64,000 nucleotides of DNA from Bradysia coprophila (lineage: Eukaryota > Arthropoda > Insecta > Diptera > Sciaridae). The position numbers were made by a program, and so were the translations under genes. The notes below the pieces were generated by a model, which had not been told where the DNA came from, did not search any database, and saw only the letters and a list, made by a program, of their open reading frames with translations. Numbering within the stretch: position 1 is the stretch's first letter; each line of letters opens with the position of its first letter. Shown piece by piece: positions 42,886-59,227 of this stretch. Where the stretch lies: positions 4,960,001 to 5,024,000 of the forward strand of contig NW_023503608.1 of assembly GCF_014529535.1 (NCBI RefSeq), written 5' to 3'.

Positions 42886-45800
42886 TTATATTCTTTTAGT
42901 CTTGTTTAGAAATTTGAGGATGTTTGATGGAGCGATACTCCATATCGAGGTGTACTTGGTTACGTATGAACCTAGATACTGTGATCGAGCCATAATGTAT
43001 GCTGGGCATTCGCAAAGAAAGTGTTCTGTGCTTTCGATTTCACCACACTTTTCGCAGTGTGGATCGTCTGCCACCCCAATTGTGTGGAGATGTTTCTTTA
43101 GAGAATTGTGACCTGTAAGTATGCCGGCAAGTCTTCTGAGGTTATTCCGATCGAGTGACAGGCAGTATTTCGAATTTTTGTTGTTTATTCTGATCGATAT
43201 TTTTGCCTGTCTGGCAAAGTCTAGGGTATTCCAATAATTATTGAATTCTTTGGTTTTACTGTTCAGAATGAGCCGATTAAGTGTTGAGAATGATAAGGCC
43301 ATTGCTGGCTCAGGTCCTATGAAAGGTGTACTAGAAGCTAATCTTGCTAGTTCATCTGCTTTTTCGTTACCAGCGACATTCGTGTGCCCTGGAACCCAAA
43401 TAAGTGACACTTGGTGTTTTCCAGATAGTTCTTCTAGAGTATCGCGACATTCAAGGACTATTGAAGATGAAAATTTAAAGCCGCTAATCGCTTTAATTGC
43501 ACCTTGACTGTCTGAGCAAATATTTATGGGTGAGACATTAGCTTCGTGGTTATTAATTATTTCTCTGCAGCATTCCATGATTCCAGTAATTTCTGTAGTG
43601 AATACTGTTAAAAAATTTCCTAGTGACACGGATATTTCTTTAGCTATGCTAGGGCAAAATATTCCCGACCCGGTTAGATCGTCCTTTTTTGATCCATCAG
43701 TGAACCACGAGAAGTGATTGTGTGCAATTGCATTCGGGGTATCCCAGAAACTACGATCCGGTATATTTACTTTAAATGATTTTTCGAATCTGTAAGTTGG
43801 GATGATTAAGTCGCAGGGCATATTGACTTCAGGTATTTGTTGGGACATGGCTGACCACAACTTAGTGTGCCCGAAATTGGCATCATTGATCAAGAGTTCA
43901 GACTGTTTGAACCTTAAAAGGGACGACTTGGCAAGAGACTTGATGTGAATATGTAGCGGTTCTATGTTCAATAGTGCTTCGAGTGCTGCTGTTGGGGTAG
44001 TTTTCATGGCGGAAGTGATTCCAATTAATGCTAATCTTTGTAATTTACTCAGTTGGGTTTGAACAGATTTCACTTCGCATCTGGGCCACCAGACTACTGC
44101 TCCATAACATAGTCTTGGTCTTACTATGGCTGTGTAAATCCAATGGAGTACTTTGGGGCTAATCCCCCAGTCATTGCCAAATAATCTGCGACATTGCCAT
44201 AGGGATGCTACCGCTTTTTTAATGACGTATTCTGAATGGATGATCCAGTATAGTTTTGAGTCTAATATGACGCCCAAAAATTTTACAAATTCGGAAAAAT
44301 CGATTTCCTTGCCAAAAAATTTGGGTTTTTTGAGTCCTGTAACCTTCCTTTTACGAGTGAATAATATCAGTCTCGTTTTATCTGGGTTCGCTGATTGCTC
44401 CCTACTATGACACCAGGATTCAACTAGTTTTAGTGCTGATTGCATCAAGTTTGACAGGGTCGAGATGCAGATTCCTACTAGGAGAATTGCGAGGTCATCG
44501 GCAAAGCTTTGAGAGTAAAAGCCAGCATTATTAAGTAAAGATAGTAAGCTGTCTTTAACCAAACAGTATAGTAAAGGCGGTAGAATACCCCCTTGAGGAC
44601 AGCCTTTGCTTACGAAAACGCTTACTTTGGCAGTATTAAGGTAGGAGGATACAATTCGATCCCTAAGCATTTTAATAATCCATACAGTTACAGTAAGGTT
44701 GATTCCATGTGCGATACATGCTTTCCTTATTGCAGCAAATATCATATTATTAAATGCTCCGTCTATGTCAATAAAGCAACCAAGAGCAAACTCATCTTGG
44801 TTAAATGCTTTTTCTATTCTATGCACTAGGTGATGCAGAGCGGTTTCGGATGATCTTCTTGGCTGATAAGCAAACTGACGACTGTGTATGCAAAACTCTT
44901 TAAGTATTCCATCTCTCAAGTAGCGATCTATCAATTTCTCCAATGTCTTTAACAAGAAAGAAGTAAGACTGATCGGCCGGAATGCTTTCGCTGCAGTGTA
45001 AGTTTGTTGCCCCAATTTGGGTATAAATACAACGCGCACTCCTCTCCAACATTTGGGAATATGTTGGTAACGAATACTGGCAATATAGATTTCTTTCAGG
45101 TGATCGTTCATCGAATCAGAACCATATTGCAATAGGGCGGGGAAGATTTCATCTTCTCCTGCTGACTTAAAAGGAGAGAATGTAGATATTGCCCACGTTA
45201 TTTTTTCCTTGGATACTATGGATTCGGCTATTGCCATATTATCGTCATCTGTGGACGGATTCAATAATAACGAATCATGATTGATTAGAGTCGGGGCTGT
45301 AGTACTACCAGGAAAATGTACTTCTAGCAGATGTTGAAGGGTGGCTTCTGTAGAATCCGTAAATTCTCCCGAGGGAAGCTTTAATGATCCTAAAGGATTA
45401 GTTGAGTTTTTCGATAAAGACTTAAATAGCCGGGAGGCTCCTGAGTGTGAGTTAACGGTATTACAAAATTGTTGAAATTTGATCCTTTTACTCTTGCGTA
45501 AGAATTTGTTATACATACTTTGCGCAGCTCTTCTAGCGGCAACCTTATCGGGCGATTTCCCTTTGGCTTCATTAAAAGCCTTCCTTACAGTCGTTCTAAA
45601 GTTTTTCACGTCGGATGTAAAGAATGGTGCTGACCTGCCATCTTTGTACGTCTTCAGTGGACACGACTCATGGTAACTATTTATGATAGCATTTAAAAGT
45701 TCATCGGCTCTGCTGTCTAGATTCGTAATTGATTCGATTCGCCCAGTTACAGGCAGTATTGCCTTTGACAAGTTTCTCTGGAATGAGTTCCAATCTGTAT

Positions 45801-46524
45801 TTGCTGGATTTCTAAATTTCAGCGTGTCTATTTTGTCGGTGTCAATAGCAAATCTGATGCACCTATGGTCAGATGTCAAGATGTCATCGGTCACTCTCCA
45901 GTCTTTAATAAGATTGGCTACATGTAGCGATGCTAGAGTTATATCTAGTACCTCGTCTCGAATACTATTTCTAAAGGTGGGTTCATTTCCTTTGTTTAGG
46001 ATTACAAGGTCAGAGCTCAGAATAAATTCGAGCAATGAATCGCCTTTCGGATTACAATCTGAGCTGCCCCAGACTGTGTGATGCGAATTCGCATCGGAAC
46101 CTAATATCAGAGGAAGATTGTTATTCTTGCAATACGCCACTAACTGAGTAACCTCAGCACTGGGGGGAAGAATGTTCGCTTCCGAGGGAGTATAGCATGA
46201 TGCTATCACGATTGTATTTGCAACTTTGTTCAATTTAACCTTCAGTGAAATTACTGCTAAGTCCCCCGTACAGAATTGTGTTAACGGGAAGATGTCGCAG
46301 TTCTTAGATGCTAAAATACACGCTCTTAATTTATTGCTGCCTTTGTATGAGATGATTTGATATTTCGTTTTGTCTATTAATTTAATCTCATTCCTGAGAA
46401 TATAAGGCTCTTGGATCATGCCGATAAATCGTTGTGATTCGAATCTCAGATAATTAATTTCTATGCTGGCTGCTTTGCAGTGTTCCATGTTTCCTTGGAA
46501 AAATTCTAATCTATTTTTCTTCAT
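42886..46524 (-). CDS. Retrotransposon ORF2: endonuclease, reverse transcriptase, RNase H
   Basis: An intact 1212-codon frame. Order: apurinic-type endonuclease (about 1-230; N12, E39 in QEP, GSDANSHHT at 142-150, SDHR at 218-221), reverse transcriptase (about 490-760; FIPK, FRPISLTS, DIDGAFNN, GCPQGGILPP, FADD at 674-677), RNase H (about 938-1065; TDGS with D943, E978, SDSQGA with D1005, WVPGHTNVAGNEKADELA with D1057), and a C-terminal CEKC..H....C Cys/His cluster (1157-1173). All expected catalytic residues are present, so the copy looks recent. The start ATG overlaps the end of a small upstream frame, suggesting translation by reinitiation. Confidence 0.93.
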   Translation of the reverse strand: MKKNRLEFFQGNMEHCKAASIEINYLRFESQRFIGMIQEPYILRNEIKLIDKTKYQIISYKGSNKLRACILASKNCDIFPLTQFCTGDLAVISLKVKLNKVANTIVIASCYTPSEANILPPSAEVTQLVAYCKNNNLPLILGSDANSHHTVWGSSDCNPKGDSLLEFILSSDLVILNKGNEPTFRNSIRDEVLDITLASLHVANLIKDWRVTDDILTSDHRCIRFAIDTDKIDTLKFRNPANTDWNSFQRNLSKAILPVTGRIESITNLDSRADELLNAIINSYHESCPLKTYKDGRSAPFFTSDVKNFRTTVRKAFNEAKGKSPDKVAARRAAQSMYNKFLRKSKRIKFQQFCNTVNSHSGASRLFKSLSKNSTNPLGSLKLPSGEFTDSTEATLQHLLEVHFPGSTTAPTLINHDSLLLNPSTDDDNMAIAESIVSKEKITWAISTFSPFKSAGEDEIFPALLQYGSDSMNDHLKEIYIASIRYQHIPKCWRGVRVVFIPKLGQQTYTAAKAFRPISLTSFLLKTLEKLIDRYLRDGILKEFCIHSRQFAYQPRRSSETALHHLVHRIEKAFNQDEFALGCFIDIDGAFNNMIFAAIRKACIAHGINLTVTVWIIKMLRDRIVSSYLNTAKVSVFVSKGCPQGGILPPLLYCLVKDSLLSLLNNAGFYSQSFADDLAILLVGICISTLSNLMQSALKLVESWCHSREQSANPDKTRLILFTRKRKVTGLKKPKFFGKEIDFSEFVKFLGVILDSKLYWIIHSEYVIKKAVASLWQCRRLFGNDWGISPKVLHWIYTAIVRPRLCYGAVVWWPRCEVKSVQTQLSKLQRLALIGITSAMKTTPTAALEALLNIEPLHIHIKSLAKSSLLRFKQSELLINDANFGHTKLWSAMSQQIPEVNMPCDLIIPTYRFEKSFKVNIPDRSFWDTPNAIAHNHFSWFTDGSKKDDLTGSGIFCPSIAKEISVSLGNFLTVFTTEITGIMECCREIINNHEANVSPINICSDSQGAIKAISGFKFSSSIVLECRDTLEELSGKHQVSLIWVPGHTNVAGNEKADELARLASSTPFIGPEPAMALSFSTLNRLILNSKTKEFNNYWNTLDFARQAKISIRINNKNSKYCLSLDRNNLRRLAGILTGHNSLKKHLHTIGVADDPHCEKCGEIESTEHFLCECPAYIMARSQYLGSYVTKYTSIWSIAPSNILKFLNKTKRI

Positions 46525-46714
46525 CTTGGAAACAGTTTACGTTAAGTGGCTCTAGGCGTTGTGTATAACATCCTACTGGGAGTGTGGCTACTGAGTACGA
46601 TAATCGCCTTGATGGTAAAAACAAGAGTTGATTTGTATGCTGGGAAATAAATTTTTCATTTTTATTCAATTTATGGGAATGGATTTTACAAATTAGTGAT
46701 CGCTGCTGCTTCAT

Positions 46715-47460
46715 TCACTTTTTCGGGAACATTTTTATCCGGCTGCTGCCGGCGTACGGTTTGAAATCGACTTCCTTAAGTGCTGGAAGTGAATTTTCAT
46801 CGACGTTGACGATCCACGTTTGCTTATTCTTTTCGACTTTGGACCGAAAAACGCATCTCCAATTGGAGGTATCCAGATTGACATTTTGCGCTGCCATGAG
46901 AGTGAAAATATCGGGTGGCTCGAGCGATGGCATCGACACGATCATTGTGTACTTGAACAGAGTTGGTGGGGCCCCTTGATTGATTGACTTAATTTTCGCG
47001 TTTCCCCATGGAATAATACCTGGGATTATCGAAGTGAGCCAATCCCGAGTTGTGGCATTTGAACAGATGTAGCGAAATTTTCCCCGGTCGAGGAAGCTAT
47101 CCTCAAAGTTGATTTTGCTGATGTCTTTCGCTCGAGTGATTTCTTTTAGCACGGCGGTGTATATGCTGGTGCCTTGCGTCTCACTGAAGAACTCAATTGC
47201 TGCATCGTCCGAAACAATGTCGACGATGTGGAAGTCATTTTTAACCACTTCGGAAACAAGCGGCGGCATTGTGACTGATGGTTTCAATTTTTTTCGGAGT
47301 AGACGACGACGATTTTTCTGTTGTATCTTCCGAGAATACCATGGAACGGTGGTTACGCTTAGAGGAATTCGTTACCTCCAAATTGTTGAGGTTTGCTGAT
47401 ATACCGCTCAACGACGATTCGCTAATGGTTCGGTATATACGATTCGGTCCAAACACTATT
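46715..47460 (-). pseudogene. Retrotransposon ORF1 (DUF4780-like), broken by a frameshift
   Basis: The downstream part (46715 to about 47287) is a 190-codon frame including the stretch RDWLTSIIPGIIPWG and NWRCVFRSKVEKNKQTWIV, which I recognise as the DUF4780-type domain of LOA-like ORF1 proteins. The upstream part (about 47460-47241; LNNLEVTNSSKRNHRS, Ser/Thr-rich) lies in another frame. The two overlap at a run of seven A (minus strand) near 47286-47292, where a one-base change would explain the break. The first in-frame ATG of the upstream part is near 47341, so the true N-terminus may be lost. The frame ends in TGA directly followed by ATG of a 67-codon frame (46714-46511), which itself overlaps the ORF2 start. 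Confidence 0.7.
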
Positions 47461-47509
47461 GTTGTATTTAATTCGTTGTCCTCGTTGTCCGATTGTAGGA
47501 TCTATCAAA

Positions 47510-47997
47510 GTATTGAGATAACTATTTTAATGACATATTTGTTGCCGTCTGGAACCCGAAAATGAATGTTCATTATTGGTGAAACAGTCATGAAAACGAT
47601 ACCAAAGTATAACTTTATTTCGGCGTGCCACGCGTAATATTGAGACTGTACAAAAATTTAAGGAGAGGTGATGGTGTCCCTGTATTTTGAAGAATCTTAT
47701 GACTCATTGCAGTGTGTTATTGCATTACTGTAATCAAAACGTGGGCATACGGGCCAATACAAAGCACTGACAGTGCGTTGGGCCAATATCAATTATAAAT
47801 AAATGCAGAGAAGTATAAAAGTACCGAAATAAAATTTTAAAGATCTCCAAATTTAGCTGTTTTAATTTCAATACGGAGCAGTGATCAATAGAAAATATCT
47901 TAGAATGATGGTGATTATGAAGGTTTGATTTACGAAAAATCTTCAGTTTCTTTAAACGATAAAACGGAATCACTAATCTTACTTTTTCTCGCTACAT
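47510..47997. other. Spacer, retrotransposon to reeler remnant
   Basis: AT-rich and non-coding. At about 47761-47779 there is a compact palindrome, AAGCACTGACAGTGCGTT, which resembles the two ends of element P joined together. Confidence 0.45.
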
Positions 47998-47999
47998 TT

Positions 48000-48358
48000 C
48001 TTACGAAAATCTTTAGTGTTTCTGGTCCTATTGGCTGTGGGTGCACGAGCACGAGCTATGCCGCATGACGAAGTAAGTGCATGCAATTTCTGCTATTAGA
48101 AGCGCATGTGATTTACTGGTGGTTGTAATCATGACCATGGAGCTGTAACTCAAACAAATCCTTCTCCTTATACCATTACAATATCCGCAGAGTCAAGGCT
48201 GGCGACAAAGTGACGGTGACTATCAATGGAAATGAAAACAATTCCTTCAAAGGATTCGTGGTACATACAAGCCAGGGATAATCAATCAAAACCATAAACT
48301 CGGAAAGTTTGTTGCAATTGATGAAGACTCTAAAACTTTGACTTGCGATAATACTGAT
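48000..48358 (+). pseudogene. Reeler-domain secreted defence-type protein, decayed remnant
   Basis: Three pieces in different frames line up with the N-terminal half of insect reeler-domain proteins. First, a signal-peptide-like FLRKSLVFLVLLAVGARARA without an ATG, ending at a GTAAGT donor (48073). Then HGAVTQTNPSPYTITISA. Then, after a shift, RVKAGDKVTVTINGNENNSFKGFVVHT. After a second shift, GKFVAIDEDSKTLTCDNTD, ending at a GTGAGT donor (48359). The loss of the start codon and at least two frameshifts argue for a pseudogene; a real gene with sequencing errors is less likely but possible. Functional relatives are secreted haemolymph proteins induced by infection. The C-terminal half is not found downstream. 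Confidence 0.62.
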
Positions 48359-48359
48359 G

Positions 48360-49300
48360 TGAGTAATTTGAATTTCAGGACTAGCTTCCAGTACTTTAAA
48401 ATGAAAATGGATCTTGAATATTTTAATTAGGACACAATAACACAAAAGTCAATTCTAAGCGAGTTGCCTACAGTCAGTTTTTAAATGGATAACTCCAGAT
48501 TCAGTGCACGAGAACATTGTTTTCTACTTTACCGTTGTTAAGTCAAGGACTGAATTTTGGGTGAAGTTACCCTCATCTCAGACCCTAATTGTTGAATAGT
48601 AATTTTGTTGAGTAGGACCAGAGTTTTGATGATGCTGAATTCCCGCAACGTTTGTTGAATATTGCTTTTCTAGACTTTTAGTATTCCTGTATCTGAATTA
48701 AATCGAATTTTATCGGTACATCGAATGAAAAAATAAAATTTACTTTGATGACGTTCTGGTTTTCAATTCACAATGGTCGATGCTTTGTTTGGAGATTTTC
48801 CAGCTAATATGGCTAATATTTGCTAACGCATTCACTTGAAATGTGCCGAATCCTGTCATTTTGCTAAACCCTAAATGTCAGCCCCTCCAAGTGTTGTCTT
48901 GCTTAGTTGTCTCATAACTTCCCTGTATGTTTTTGTATGGATAATCAAGAAGTGTGCACTGCTGAAAGCCCATGCTAAGACGAGTACGGATTGCAGTCGT
49001 GTAGCTGGTCAATAATCGTGTTCTGGCCAATAATCGCTATCTTAGTAGATTAATTGAAATGAATCTATCAATAACAACGAAAAGACTTATTTTTTAATCA
49101 CCTTAGTGCTTTCAAGAACATCTCATCTTTTACCCCATTAGTTTCGATCTCTTTCTTCTGTAAATCGTGGCTGGTTTTATTGATTAGGGATACGGATTGC
49201 ACTTTCTAAGACTTTAACACAATGTATCACAAACAGCTCGTAAGCTAATTGTCCATTAATGCGCTGATCGTTTAAGTTGCAGTGTAGCTGGTTTTGATAA
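48360..49300. other. Spacer, reeler remnant to propeller gene
   Basis: About 940 bp with no gene or clear repeat. The missing 3' half of the reeler-type gene is not visible here. Confidence 0.5.
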
Positions 49301-49310
49301 TATTTTTTGG

Positions 49311-49346
49311 TATAAAGACCAATGTTTCCATTGAATTGAGTTCAGA
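49311..49346 (+). promoter_or_regulatory. TATA box and initiator of the propeller gene
   Basis: TATAAAG at 49311-49317 is followed 31 bp later by an insect-type initiator TTCAGAC (49341-49347), the standard spacing. It implies a transcript start near 49343 and a 5' UTR of about 70 bp before the ATG at 49415. Confidence 0.6.
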
Positions 49347-49414
49347 CGCAAATAGTTTGTTTGATGTGCAACCAAAGAACGTTAATAAACTGGTTTTCTC
49401 ACAATTACAAAATT

Positions 49415-50556
49415 ATGAAACTAAGTTGCACTTTGCTATCAATTTCGGTTCTATTTCAATGCGCAACCGCTTGGACCAGTTTTGATAGTCTGGGTGGAGG
49501 TGTAATTCACGTGGCATCGTCATCATGGGGTCCGGGCAGAATGAACATTTTTGGTATTGCTAATAACGGACAAGTCTACCATAGATCGTTTAGGAGTGGT
49601 ATCTGGTCCGATTGGGAAAGTTTAGGCGGATATACTCAACTGAAACCAGCTGCATTTTCGATTAAACCGAATTGGGTCGACATCGTTTATACCGGACCGG
49701 ATCAAATGTTGTATCGAAAAACGTGGAATGGATTGGCTTGGAACGATTGGAGACAGATCACGAATGAAGGCAAATTTATATACGGTCCAACTTTAACAGC
49801 GAGTCCAGTGGATACTACAAATCTTCACGTGTTTGGTGTATCTAAAAATCGGGCACTTTATCATTGCGTAATCGATGTAACCAACGACCAGTCGTCATTA
49901 TGGGAAGATTTAGGCGGTGAGCTTGTAGGAGAACCAGCAGCAGTTTCATATGGAAGCAATAGATTTGACGTATTTGGTGTTGCATACGATAATCGAATAT
50001 GGCAAAAGACTTATGACTACGGCTGGAGGGAATGGAAGGTTCTCTATGGCGGTCAATATAAACCAGGAATTGGAGTAGCATCTAAGGGACCTGGAAGCAT
50101 AAATGTGTTTGGTAGAGGTCTAGATGACACCATTTACTATCGTTCATATGGAAACGGTAAATGGCACGACACTGAGAGAATGAGGGGACAAGTGAGAGGT
50201 AGTATGTCTGCCGTTGCAACTGGGTCAACTCGAGTCGATGTGTTTGTTGCTGGAGAGAGTGACGGGGCTGTGTATCATAGTTATTTGGACTCAAAAAGTG
50301 ATAATGATCCGACTGATTAGTAAGTTTGGAACTGTTTTCAAGTTTCTTCCTTCATTTCATGTTTTATTTCTACTTTAGTGGCTGTTACAGAGGATTTTGC
50401 TGGACCAATTGTAGTACCGTAGTTGCTGATGAAGTAAAAAGATCCGAATGGTGTTACACAACAAAGGGATTTAATCGAGACTTCAAGTACGTTTCGTGCG
50501 AAGGCTTCGATAGCTGCCAAAACAACTGGAAATGTGCAGGTTCATGTATGGTTTAG
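49415..50556 (+). CDS. Secreted PLL-like beta-propeller protein with eight-cysteine tail
   Basis: Two exons, 49415-50319 and 50379-50556, GT-AG and in phase, giving 360 residues. The ATG at 49415 begins a clear signal peptide (MKLSCTLLSISVLFQCATAW). Residues about 21-298 are repeats of roughly 45 residues with the theme W..LGG ... P.A.S.G..R.DVFG...D..IY.R.Y..G.W..W, seen for example in SDWESLGG, LWEDLGGELVGEPAAVSYG, FDVFGVAYDNRIWQKTY and INVFGRGLDDTIYYRSY. This is the pattern of bacterial fucose-binding PLL-type propellers, so a six- or seven-bladed lectin-like propeller is inferred. Residues 302-360 carry eight cysteines (GCYRGFCWTNC..EWCYTTKG..YVSC....SC...WKCAGSC), implying four disulfides in a separate small domain whose function I do not know. 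Ligand and role are unknown; sugar binding is inference. Confidence 0.85.
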
Positions 50557-51987
50557 ACACAATCGCCAATTAAATTTTAATTAACCAAGCCATTTTATGA
50601 CAAAAAATAAATAAATTTGGAGTTATACCATTAACCAGCACTAGGAGCACACTCAAAACTGCTAATAGTTTTCGAATAGTATTTTCTATAGAAGTGTACA
50701 GAAATGATGTGCTCAACTAGCCCAGAAAATCCAACAGGCAAACTTGCCACAAGAGTGGCCTCTGGTAAAGCAGTGGGTCGATGAATTACATCGCAACTAG
50801 TTCCACTACCAACTCATCTGTGGATCCGATATATGAGAAAACCAGTCTCATACTTTGAAGAGCTTCACGTATTTGTGATGAAGGAAAATTTGAGATCGTA
50901 GAAGAAGGACAGTAACTAGAAAGAGAGTTATGATTTTTCAATACATTTTTAGAAGCAACGTGTTTTCCAGAAATTTCTCTGACTGTTTTAGTAGAGCTTT
51001 CGAAAAATAGAGAAAAGAATATTTGACCCCCAGGGAATGAGAGGCAATTTATCACTTTATTGGTCAATAACTTGTACTGTAAACGGTAATAAATTGGATG
51101 AAATTCCTTTCATAGAACATACCTAGCGAGCAAATTCCAAAATATCACAAAGAACGTCAGTAAAATTTGGACAAAAAATTTCTTAAGCTGGTCCACCCAT
51201 ACGAACAAAACTGCTTAAATTCGTCTTTATACGGTCTCATTACCACAACACCCCTGCTTGTAACTATTCCACTAGCAGAAAAAAGTACAAGCAGGTTTGT
51301 ATGGATGAACCAGCTGAAAAATAGCTGAAGCAAATTCATGTCTAAATTTAACTAGCGTCCACTGTAAGCCAAAATATATTTTTTAAGCAACCTGTTCGTT
51401 ATGACGTGATTCAAATATTCAGGTTCCATGTCCATTCCAGTAATGAATCAGATTCAGGTCGCAACAGGTGTCAGTTACATGGAATTAGATCAGGTAAACT
51501 GGTTACTAGCCTTTACATTTTCAACAAACCACAAACTAGAAGAAAAAACCAAATCGAGAGCCAACAAAGAATTGATTTTAATTGATTTTTAATAAATTTA
51601 AAACCCCGCGCGTGTATTAGGCACATGAATCTGAGGTTCATCATCATAATAAATTCTAAATCTGGTAATTTAACGTCTATTAATACTAAAATTACACATT
51701 ATACACATTAAATGATATATTTTGTTGTTGTTTTAAACTAATCGCAATTCATTTATATAACTTAAGTACTCCAAATGAGTGGAATAATTATTTTAAACCA
51801 TTGTTCTTAACGATATATTCCGTAAAATTTTAATTCCTGCTGCCTGGCTTATTGTTCGTCACGGACTTTTTTTAAAATCTATATGCTTACTTTACCAACA
51901 TTTATATGGAAAACATTTTCCTTATTATAACGAGACGTAGAAACAGAAAAAGTTAATTTTGATGAAATGATAAAAGTTTGCACAATT
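50557..51987. other. Spacer, propeller gene to MAPKAP kinase 2
   Basis: AATAAA-type signals for the propeller gene occur at about 50607-50612. An imperfect inverted repeat at about 51186-51316 (AGCTGGTCCACCCATACGAACAAAACTGC against GCAGGTTTGTATGGATGAACCAGCT, with ACAAGCAGG inside) looks like a small foldback element. No gene is seen. Confidence 0.5.
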
Positions 51988-57821
<5,834 letters not shown>

Positions 57822-59110
57822 GTTTGTTCTTTCTGAAACGGATTTTTATTTTACAATCAAAATTTCTGATTGGAACTGGATTTCATAGTTTGTTCCACTG
57901 CATTTTTATTATTTACGTCTTAGATTATGTGTACACACAGAGCGATAGTGTATAATATCACGATGTTGTAATCAAAAATAAATCGCTTGGCAATAGCTTC
58001 AACAAATTTTGCAATAACAGTTACTCGATATGTTGAATAGGAATTTAAAAAAAGTTTTTTTTTTAAGTAAATTTTCTTATCAGCATTCTAATCTGAATAT
58101 ATGTAATTTACTTGTGGTTATCGTTTTTTTTATTTGGTGGGTGCATATAAAATGGCGTGTTGCCTAACGAAAAAACATTATTATTCTTTCCATTTGAACT
58201 AAAAAAAATGGAAAGAAAAAAAAATCACAAATGCAAAATCAACAAAATGCAGCCAATTTATTGCGAAGAAAATTAAAATTCAACGAATCTCCATGAATGA
58301 ATTTTGAAAACAATCGGAATAATTCAATTGAAGCGACATATGAATGGAATATTTTTTTCTGCTTCTTAATTCACATGATGACAGACGGTTCCCAGACACA
58401 TAATCTGCCAATAACTTTTACTGGTTTGCCGAGCAATTCACTCATTTGATAAGGAAACAATTTTAATTACCTGTTGAGTCGGTTGTGCGGATTAAAATTA
58501 CTGCAGGAAAAGTATCAGATTAAAATAAATACATGTCTAAGATAAGTAGGAAGAGAAAACAGACGAAATTTTGCGTACGTCAAAAAATGAAGGCTATTAT
58601 GAACATTTGACAAATGAAACTGACATCATCATCGTCATCATCAACTGTCATTAAACTTCAATGAACTTGTACGTTGAGCAGCCAGAGATGAGCGGCAGCG
58701 GATTTTTTTTTACAATTTATTCAAATTATATGAAGAATTCGGAACGAAAGCATTTCTTCTTTCACAGAAAAGGCTAGTCTATATCAATGAATGACAAAAT
58801 TAAACAACAATTTCCGGTGAAACTTATAGTGAAGAGTTTGTTTACACAAATGAAGTAATAAATATTATGCACCTATGGCTAAATGTTTATTTTGACGAGT
58901 TGGTGATTGTGATCCTAAACCGAAGGCGCGAATCATTTTTTATGTGTCGATGCAAAGATAGACCCAAATTCACTATCCGAACTGATGCATAATGTTACTC
59001 TAACCACACAGAAACGGTTCTACTCACTAAGCCCCCGGGTAATGAGTCATTACTTCATTGACATGAGTGTAAAAACTCAATTTCCTGAGGTTTGGTGAGT
59101 AATAGTATAT

Positions 59111-59227
59111 TACTTCCGAGGTTCCAAGTTGTGTATTTGATAAGTGGGGTGTTACAGCCCGACCCGAAGGGGAGGGCTGTATTCCCCACTTGTCAAATAC
59201 ACAACTTGGAACTTGGAACCTCGTAAG
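59111..59227. repeat. Inverted repeat with ~50-bp arms
   Basis: Left arm 59111-59160 (TACTTCCGAGGTTCCAAG..TTTGATAAGTGGGG..CAGCCC) and right arm about 59174-59227 (GGGCTGTATTCCCCACTTGTCAAATACACAACTTGG in two steps, ..GGAACCTCGTAAGTA) are near-exact inverses. The right arm has a short local duplication (AACTTGGAACTTGGAACC). Foldback/MITE type, no coding. Confidence 0.65.

Larger units (their letters stand above)
42805..47500 (-). mobile_element. Non-LTR retrotransposon of the LOA/I-like group, probably 5'-truncated
   Basis: A minus-strand element with ORF1 (frameshifted), a small intervening frame and an uninterrupted ORF2. Its 3' end is a TCTA simple-repeat tail (seen as GATA repeats at 42805-42818 on the plus strand), which marks the insertion end. 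There are no LTRs. The ORF1 type plus the endonuclease-RT-RNase H order fits LOA-like elements. The 5' limit is a guess: the ORF1 frame closes at about 47510 and I see no promoter. No target duplication was identified. Confidence 0.82.

Noticed and set aside
45683-46081. Plus-strand 132-codon frame within the retrotransposon
   Set aside because: It is the shadow of the ORF2 endonuclease region.
49361-49414. Upstream extension of the propeller protein frame
   Set aside because: The frame is open but lacks an ATG before 49415, and the ATG there begins a textbook signal peptide at the right distance from the TATA/Inr pair.
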